This document shows positions 6,678-12,057 of a stretch of 12,057 nt of DNA, piece by piece; position 1 is the first letter of the stretch, and each line of letters begins with the position of its first letter. This stretch comes from Alcaligenaceae bacterium (GTDB lineage: Bacteria > Pseudomonadota > Gammaproteobacteria > Burkholderiales > Burkholderiaceae_B). The DNA lies in the NCBI GenBank assembly GCA_029265335.1, contig JAJUJN010000028.1, forward strand, positions 1 to 12,057. Direction: 5' to 3'. A program made the position numbers and the translations under genes. The notes under the pieces were generated by a model. The model worked only from the letters and a program-made list of their open reading frames with translations, had not been told where the DNA came from and did not search any database.

Positions 6678-9600
6678 TCAATGAAAATCGCGGCTTCGCG
6701 CCACCAGCGGCCCCAGCAAGTGCGACCAATCCCAAAGCTTGCTCGCCACCAGATGCCGTACCCCATGGGCCACCTGCCATTGGCCCGACACCGCCAGCAA
6801 GCGCGAAGCCAGCAGCTCTCGCCGCTGTCGACTCACCAGCGCCGGCCAGACAATCACATTGACCGTGCCGGTTTCATCTTCGAGGGTAACGAACACCGTA
6901 CCCTTGGCCGTGCCGGGACGCTGGCGCCCCACCACCAAACCACACGCTCGCACCCAACGGCCGTCGGCCATGTCGTTGAGTTGCTGTGCGGTATGTGTGC
7001 CTTCTTTCTGCAAAGTGGGGCGCAGCAGCGTGAGGGGGTGAGTTTGCAAGGAAAGACCCAGCGTCCGGTAATCGCTCACCACCTCCTGAGCCACACCGGG
7101 AGCAGCCAACAGCGGGGCGGGCTCTTCGGTAGCGGCGTGATCTACCCAATCGTGGGCCACGGGCGTGGCCGCGTCCCAGGCTGCCTGTCGGCGATGACCA
7201 CTGAGGCTGCGCAAGGCGCCGGCAGCGGCCAGACGGCGACGTTCGCCCGCATCGAGGCCGGCCCGCTGCCAGAGATCCTGGGCGCTTTGCCAGGGCGCCT
7301 CGGCGCGCGCTTGCATGAGCCGCTGCGCAGCGTCTTGCTTGAAACCTTGAATCTGGTTGAAACCCAAACGCACCGCGGGAGCCGCGTTGGGCGCCAACAC
7401 CAAGGTGGCTTCCCAATCGCTATGGCAAACATCGACCGGCAGCACCACCACCTTGTGGCGCTTGGCATCTTGCACCAATTGCGCTGGCCGATAAAAACCC
7501 ATGGGCTGGCTGTTGAGCAGAGCCACCAGATAGGCGGCCGGATAATGACATTTCAACCAGGCGCTGGCGTAGGCCAGCAAGGCGAAACTGGCCGCATGGG
7601 ATTCGGGAAAGCCGTATTCGCCAAACCCCTGGATTTGGCGAAACAGCGCATCTGCGAACTCGCTGGTGTAGCCATGCGCCAGCATGCCGGCCATCAGCTC
7701 CTGACGGAATGGCTCCAGGCCGCCCTTGCGACGCCAGGCTGCCATGGCTCGCCGCAGGCTGTCGGCTCGCCCCGGCGTGAAACCCGCCGCCACCATGGCC
7801 ACCTGCATCACCTGTTCTTGGAAGATCGGCACGCCGAGAGTGCGGCCCAAGGCCGGCGCCAGTGCCGGCTGAGGCAGATCTGCCGGCTCCAGCCCCTGCC
7901 GGCGTCGCAAATAGGGGTGCACCATGCCCCCCTGAATGGGGCCGGGTCGAACAATGGCCACCTGCACCACCAGATCGTAGAAGCAATTGGGCCGCAGGCG
8001 CGGCAGCATGCTCATCTGCGCGCGCGATTCGATCTGAAATGTGCCTACCGTGTCGGCACGCGAAATCATCGCGTAGGTGTGAGGGCAATCGTGGGGAATA
8101 TCGGCCAGCGTGAGGGGCGTACCGCGCTGGCGAGCCACCAGCTCGAAGGTGCGACGCAGCACGCTGAGCATGCCCAACCCCAACACATCCACCTTGAGCA
8201 GACCCAGAGCATCCAGATCGTCTTTATCCCATTGCACCACGCTGCGTTCGGTCATGGTGGCGTTCTCGATGGGCACCAGACGCGACAGCGGACCTCGCGA
8301 GATCACAAAGCCCCCGGGATGCTGCGAGAGATGGCGCGGAAAGCCCAACAAGGCCTGCACACAATCCACCCAGGTGGAGGCCAGCTGCGATTCGGGGTCG
8401 AGCCCCGCCACCGCCATGCGCTCGAGCAGACCGCGGCGGCCGTCCCACCATTGTTGTGAGCGCGCCATGGCATCTATCACGCCGGCCGACACGCCCAGGG
8501 CCTTGCCGGTTTCGCGCAGCACGCTGCGCATGCGATAGGTGATGACCACCGCAGTGAGCGCCGCCCGTTGGCGACCGTATTTGCGATAGATGTATTGGAT
8601 GACTTCTTCGCGCCGCTGATGCTCGAAATCGATATCGATATCGGGGGGTTCGTTGCGTTCGCGACTGATGAAGCGTTCGATGAGCGCTGCGGTTTGCTCG
8701 GGGTCGGCCGCGGTGATTTCCAGGCACCAGCACACCACCGAATTGGCCGCCGAACCGCGCCCCTGACACAGAATGCCGCGTTCACGCGCAAAGCGGATGA
8801 GATCGTAAACCGTGAGAAAGTAGGGCTCGTAACCCAGCTCATGGATGAGCTGCAGCTCGTGTTCGAGCTTGGCGCGCAGCTCGGGCGGCATGCCTCGCGG
8901 ATACCGCCGACGTGCGCCTGCCTCGGCCTCCTGGCGCAGATAACTGGCGGGCGTATGCCCAGCGGGCACGATTTCGTCGGGGTATTCGTAGCGCAGGCTC
9001 TGCAGATCGAAATGACACTGCTCGGCAATTTGCACGGTGGCCGCCAACTCGTGGGGGGCAAACCAGCGCGCCAATAGCTCGCGTGGGCGTAAATAGGCTT
9101 CGGCATTGCCGGTAAGCTCATAACCACACTCTGCCACCGGACGCCCCAGGCGAATGGCTCGCACCACGTCGTGCAAGGGCTTGCGTGAACGCACGTGGCA
9201 ACGCACATCACCCAAGGCCACGGCTGGTATTTGCCATTGCTGCAGTTGTTCGCGCCAGGCCGACATGCGGGTGGCTTCACCGGCCCCGTGACGGCGCACC
9301 ACGCCCCCGAAAAGACGCTGCCCGAAGATACGGCGCAACCAATGGGCGGTTTCGTGCAAAGCCGCTGCAGGCTCGGGGGCTTCGGGCGGCAGCCAGATCA
9401 CGAAACAACTCTGCAGGCCCTGCCATTGCGCCGACAACTCTGCCGGCGCCGGCAGCTCGAAATCGCGGGTTTGCAGATGGTATTGCCCTTTGGGCCGGCG
9501 ACGACGCGCCAGGGTAATGAGTTCGCAGAGATCGCCATAACCATCGCGGTCGGCACACAGCACCAGCAATTGCAGATCGGGTTGTTGACCAGGCTGACTC

Positions 9601-9839
9601 ACTCGCAGCCGACTGCCCACAATGAGCTGAATACCGGCCCTTTGAGCTTCTTCGTGAGCCCGCACCACTCCGGCCACCGAGCATTCGTCGGTGATGGCCA
9701 GCGCCTGGTAGCCAAGCTGGGCCGCTCGTTGCACCAGCTCTTCGGGGTGTGAGGCTCCTTCGAGAAAGCTGAAATTGCTGGTGCAATAAAGCTCGGCATA
9801 GGCCGGAACGGGGCGGGAGGATTCAGCCAAACCAGCCAT
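6678..9839 (-). CDS. dnaE2: Error-prone DNA polymerase DnaE2 (ImuC)
   Basis: A 1053-residue C-family polymerase, the catalytic member of the SOS mutagenesis complex, which copies past damaged template bases. Domains in order are: PHP (about 14-200), with the DnaE2-type opening SNFSFLEGAS and ITDECSVAGV; polymerase palm/fingers, with GRGSAANS at 360-367, PDIDIDF giving Asp400 and Asp402, and Asp551 in KVDVLGL, the apparent catalytic acidic triad; a helix-hairpin-helix region (about 825-895); and a C-terminal OB-fold (from about 958) with KGTVFVTLEDETGTVNV. The start at 9839 gives the normal family length. The frame continues open upstream inside imuB but is not family-like there. The ATG lies within the last codons of imuB, with GGTGG just before it, so translation is probably coupled. 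One oddity is Tyr18 in LYCTSNFSF, where relatives usually have His. Confidence 0.96.
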   Translation of the reverse strand: MAGLAESSRPVPAYAELYCTSNFSFLEGASHPEELVQRAAQLGYQALAITDECSVAGVVRAHEEAQRAGIQLIVGSRLRVSQPGQQPDLQLLVLCADRDGYGDLCELITLARRRRPKGQYHLQTRDFELPAPAELSAQWQGLQSCFVIWLPPEAPEPAAALHETAHWLRRIFGQRLFGGVVRRHGAGEATRMSAWREQLQQWQIPAVALGDVRCHVRSRKPLHDVVRAIRLGRPVAECGYELTGNAEAYLRPRELLARWFAPHELAATVQIAEQCHFDLQSLRYEYPDEIVPAGHTPASYLRQEAEAGARRRYPRGMPPELRAKLEHELQLIHELGYEPYFLTVYDLIRFARERGILCQGRGSAANSVVCWCLEITAADPEQTAALIERFISRERNEPPDIDIDFEHQRREEVIQYIYRKYGRQRAALTAVVITYRMRSVLRETGKALGVSAGVIDAMARSQQWWDGRRGLLERMAVAGLDPESQLASTWVDCVQALLGFPRHLSQHPGGFVISRGPLSRLVPIENATMTERSVVQWDKDDLDALGLLKVDVLGLGMLSVLRRTFELVARQRGTPLTLADIPHDCPHTYAMISRADTVGTFQIESRAQMSMLPRLRPNCFYDLVVQVAIVRPGPIQGGMVHPYLRRRQGLEPADLPQPALAPALGRTLGVPIFQEQVMQVAMVAAGFTPGRADSLRRAMAAWRRKGGLEPFRQELMAGMLAHGYTSEFADALFRQIQGFGEYGFPESHAASFALLAYASAWLKCHYPAAYLVALLNSQPMGFYRPAQLVQDAKRHKVVVLPVDVCHSDWEATLVLAPNAAPAVRLGFNQIQGFKQDAAQRLMQARAEAPWQSAQDLWQRAGLDAGERRRLAAAGALRSLSGHRRQAAWDAATPVAHDWVDHAATEEPAPLLAAPGVAQEVVSDYRTLGLSLQTHPLTLLRPTLQKEGTHTAQQLNDMADGRWVRACGLVVGRQRPGTAKGTVFVTLEDETGTVNVIVWPALVSRQRRELLASRLLAVSGQWQVAHGVRHLVASKLWDWSHLLGPLVARSRDFH

Positions 9840-11340
9840 GCAACCACCATGGCCCCGGCGGGGAGCCCCGTTCGCAATACACCCAACAATAGCCGCCTTG
9901 CACATCCTGGGCCACAAAATAATCGCGTGCGCACCACTCACCCTCCCACCATCCGGCTTCGATGCGCTCGGGGCCAGCCAACAAACGCAGAGGCACTCCC
10001 TGTCGGGCTGGACGCCCCGCCACCGTGGCCAGTGGCTCGGGTGTGGCCAACAACCAGAAAGGACGAGTGCCTGGCGGCGGCGAACCTGCGGGGGCCGCTG
10101 GCGTATGTCGCGGCGATTCGATGACGGAACGCCAGCCATTGGCGCGTTCGGGCCGGTGATCGGCCACCGGATGAGGCTGCAGCACGGCGTGGGCCCCCAA
10201 ACGGGCCACCAGCAACTCCAGCAAGGCCAGAGCTTCGGTTTGGGCGGAAGGGTCGGGCAGCAAGGTGGCGGCAGGCTCTTGCCAAGGCACCGTGGCCCCG
10301 GCCTGCAGAACCAAACGTTGCACCGGCGCTGCCAGCTCACAGCGCTGGAGGGATTCGGCCAGCACCCTTTGCCAGGCCGGGAACTCCCAATGCGCCTGAG
10401 CCAATTGCAATGTGAGACTTTGCTGGGGTGAGGCCAGCCTGCGGTCGTCGTAGTACCAGATGAGCTCCAGCTGGTCGCAAGACTTCTGTTGGGCCCGCAG
10501 CCAGGCTTCGAGCTGCCGCAGCAGATGTTCGGCACCTTCTTGCAATTGATGAAGATGCTCGAGGGCTTCGAGGGGCTCGAAGCCTTGACGAAAAGATTGG
10601 GGCGGCTGCCACCAGACCACACTGTGCACCTCACGACCCCAGGCCTGATCGAGAGCTTGCAGCAGGCTGGCATGAGTGCGTTGACGCAGACCGCTGCGCG
10701 GCAAACGGTTGAGGTCGCCCAAGGTGCGGCAACCCAGGCTGACCAGCCAATCGGCATGAGGTTGCGCCTCGGGCAACACCCGCCACGGCAGCACTTCCAG
10801 GCGTTGCTGCAGGTGCGACAGCCGCAGCACACGAGGCCGGGGAACCGAACCCTCGCTGCGCTGGCGGGTGCTTGCCGACAAAGCCCACACCCGCGCCAGT
10901 ATCATGGCGCCGCGCAAGGTAGGCGCCACCCCGCGCACCACGGTGACCGGCACCCCCTTCATGGCCTGATGAATGCGATGGCACAAGGCCACGATGCCGC
11001 GAAACAAGCGCAAACTGCCCGACACTTCCAGCACCACGATATCGGGCTCGGGCATGGCCAACTGAGGCGTGAAAGGTTGCATGGCCATGGCCAGCTGCTC
11101 TTGCAAGGCAGCCTCGGCCTCGCGCTCACGCGTTGCCACCACCAGCTGGGGGCACATAGCCTGCGCGGCCGCCACCCGCATGCCAGGCTGCACCCCCTGC
11201 TGTTGCGCCGCCTTGCTGCACTGCACGATGTGCTCGTGCTCGTGCACAGCCAGGGTGGCCGGCAGCAAGCGCTGCATGGCAGGCGACCACACCGCCTCGA
11301 GAGCGAGCTGGGGCAAGGCCAGGGCAACCCACAAAGACAC
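9823..11340 (-). CDS. imuB: Y-family polymerase-like protein ImuB
   Basis: A 505-residue, catalytically inactive relative of DinB/UmuC polymerases. It links ImuA, DnaE2 and the beta sliding clamp in the mutasome. The start is GTG at 11340-11338 (MSLWVALALP), supported by a strong GAGGGG seven bases upstream. The Y-family fold is visible: the N-terminal palm, VLEVSGSLRLFRG at about 103-115, the SLGCRTLGDLNRLPR helix-hairpin-helix at about 201-215, the FEPLEALEHL little-finger entry at about 254-263, PVADHRPERANGW at 391-403, and the ImuB-specific C-terminus with RDYFVAQDVQGGYCWVY. The DxD-type opening and the SxDE catalytic acids of active Y-family enzymes are absent, as is normal for ImuB. 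The usual clamp-binding motif is not evident. It ends 17 bases inside dnaE2. Confidence 0.95.
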   Translation of the reverse strand: MSLWVALALPQLALEAVWSPAMQRLLPATLAVHEHEHIVQCSKAAQQQGVQPGMRVAAAQAMCPQLVVATREREAEAALQEQLAMAMQPFTPQLAMPEPDIVVLEVSGSLRLFRGIVALCHRIHQAMKGVPVTVVRGVAPTLRGAMILARVWALSASTRQRSEGSVPRPRVLRLSHLQQRLEVLPWRVLPEAQPHADWLVSLGCRTLGDLNRLPRSGLRQRTHASLLQALDQAWGREVHSVVWWQPPQSFRQGFEPLEALEHLHQLQEGAEHLLRQLEAWLRAQQKSCDQLELIWYYDDRRLASPQQSLTLQLAQAHWEFPAWQRVLAESLQRCELAAPVQRLVLQAGATVPWQEPAATLLPDPSAQTEALALLELLVARLGAHAVLQPHPVADHRPERANGWRSVIESPRHTPAAPAGSPPPGTRPFWLLATPEPLATVAGRPARQGVPLRLLAGPERIEAGWWEGEWCARDYFVAQDVQGGYCWVYCERGSPPGPWWLHGWFG

Positions 11341-11344
11341 GCTG

Positions 11345-12057
11345 TTACCCCTCGAACAGGCGGTTGGCAGTTGAAGACGGCGCCAACGCGGGTGCTGCCG
11401 GCACCTCGGGCAATACGGCCGGCGCGGCCACCGGCGCCAGACCTTGCCACACGGGCACGCGCACCGCCTCGAGGGGCCGCGCGCCCCGCACCTTGTGAAA
11501 TCGCACGGCCAGGGTGTGGGCCTCGGGCTCGAGCACCAGCCGCAACGCGGCCGGCGAACCCTGCGCCTGCATTTGCGCCGGCCGCATGACCACCAGCAAA
11601 GTGCGGGTTTCTTGAGCGGCCAGCTGCAAACGCCGCAGCCCCGGGCGTGAGGCCTGCGGCAACCAGGCCAGCACGGCCGCACACCCTGCGCTGCGCACAG
11701 CTTGATGAGTGGCCCACAAGGCATCGGCCGCTGACTGAGGCGTGAGCCACCAGACGCGAGCACCGGCCGGCAGACTGGCCTGCCAGGCCTGAGCCAGCGG
11801 CGGATGCGGCGGGGCAACCAACACGATGGGCGCTGTGCCGGCCGCCGCCTGCAAGGCCGGCTGCAACAGGGCCAGCTCGCCACAGCCCGGCCGAGCCACG
11901 AGGAATTCGATCAGGCAGTGATAAGGCCAGCGGGCTCCTGGCAAATGCGCCGCCAGCGCTTCATGCCCACAGGGCAGGCCCGCAGCGGGCGGCAGGCCGG
12001 CCTGCGTGGCCCGCCACACGGCCGGGTGCGGCAAGTGGGAAGACGACGAGGAAGAAG
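11345..12057 (-). CDS. imuA: SOS mutagenesis protein ImuA (5' end outside the window)
   Basis: About 236 C-terminal residues of ImuA are present, nearly the full length usual for the proteobacterial protein. ImuA is a RecA/SulA-like partner that works with ImuB and DnaE2 in damage-induced mutagenesis. Family marks are the IEFLVARPGCGELALLQPAL block, IVLVAPPHPPLAQAW, DALWATHQAVRSAGCAAVLAWLP, LRRLQLAAQE and PAALRLVLEPE. No Walker A loop (GxxxxGKT/S) is visible, as in other short proteobacterial ImuA proteins. A TTG at 12034 could be a start, but it has no ribosome binding site. The frame stays open to the edge through six serines and a histidine, so the true start is probably just outside. Any LexA-controlled promoter would lie there too. 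Four bases separate its stop from the imuB start. Confidence 0.9.
   Translation of the reverse strand, partial: SSSSSSHLPHPAVWRATQAGLPPAAGLPCGHEALAAHLPGARWPYHCLIEFLVARPGCGELALLQPALQAAAGTAPIVLVAPPHPPLAQAWQASLPAGARVWWLTPQSAADALWATHQAVRSAGCAAVLAWLPQASRPGLRRLQLAAQETRTLLVVMRPAQMQAQGSPAALRLVLEPEAHTLAVRFHKVRGARPLEAVRVPVWQGLAPVAAPAVLPEVPAAPALAPSSTANRLFEG
11348..11353 (-). promoter_or_regulatory. Ribosome binding site of imuB
   Basis: GAGGGG on the minus strand lies at the very end of imuA, seven bases before the GTG at 11340. It fixes imuB's start on that GTG rather than on any upstream in-frame codon, and makes translation coupled to imuA likely. Confidence 0.75.

Noticed and set aside
6681..8459. 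A 592-codon open frame on the plus strand opposite dnaE2
   Set aside because: It lies wholly antisense to conserved DnaE2 polymerase sequence. Its composition (many His, Gln, Arg) is typical of a shadow frame.
9840..10832. N-terminal extension of the dnaE2 frame into imuB (about 330 more codons)
   Set aside because: The extension is Trp/Cys/Arg/Pro-rich noise, while imuB in the other frame is clearly coding. DnaE2 family length and motifs fit the ATG at 9839.

Overview
The window looks like chromosomal DNA of a GC-rich member of the Pseudomonadota. A betaproteobacterium (Burkholderiales, Alcaligenaceae-like) is the best guess, but a gammaproteobacterium is not excluded. The basis is protein similarity recalled for the GlcDEF and ImuA/ImuB/DnaE2 families, high GC throughout, and tightly packed genes. 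I see no tRNA, rRNA, CRISPR array, insertion sequence or phage gene.

Left part, 1-3048, plus strand: the end of glcD, then complete glcE and glcF. These encode the three-subunit membrane-associated glycolate oxidase, which turns glycolate into glyoxylate and passes electrons to the respiratory chain. glcD and glcE overlap by one base, and glcF follows 26 bases after glcE, so this is one operon whose promoter lies outside the window.

Middle part, 3078-4934: a GntR-type regulator of the HutC/UTRA subfamily (minus strand) is divergent from a D-2-hydroxyacid dehydrogenase (plus strand). The 54-base gap between them holds a perfect 7-2-7 inverted repeat of GntR operator type. The pair is probably a small self-contained regulated unit. 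Its position beside glycolate oxidase suggests, but does not prove, a role in glyoxylate, hydroxypyruvate or another 2-hydroxyacid.

Centre, 5061-6452, minus strand: a single membrane-anchored, YdgA-like DUF945 protein of unknown function. It has its own consensus -10 box and a leader of about 90 bases.

Right part, 6678-12057, minus strand: the SOS mutagenesis cassette imuA-imuB-dnaE2. Four bases separate imuA and imuB, and imuB overlaps dnaE2 by 17 bases. DnaE2 is the catalytic error-prone polymerase; ImuB is a catalytically dead Y-family protein that bridges the complex; ImuA is the RecA-like partner. The imuA start and any LexA box lie past the right edge.

No clearly new system is visible. 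The items most worth a second look are the divergent regulator/dehydrogenase unit with its operator, the weak clamp-binding site in ImuB, and the altered PHP motif in DnaE2.
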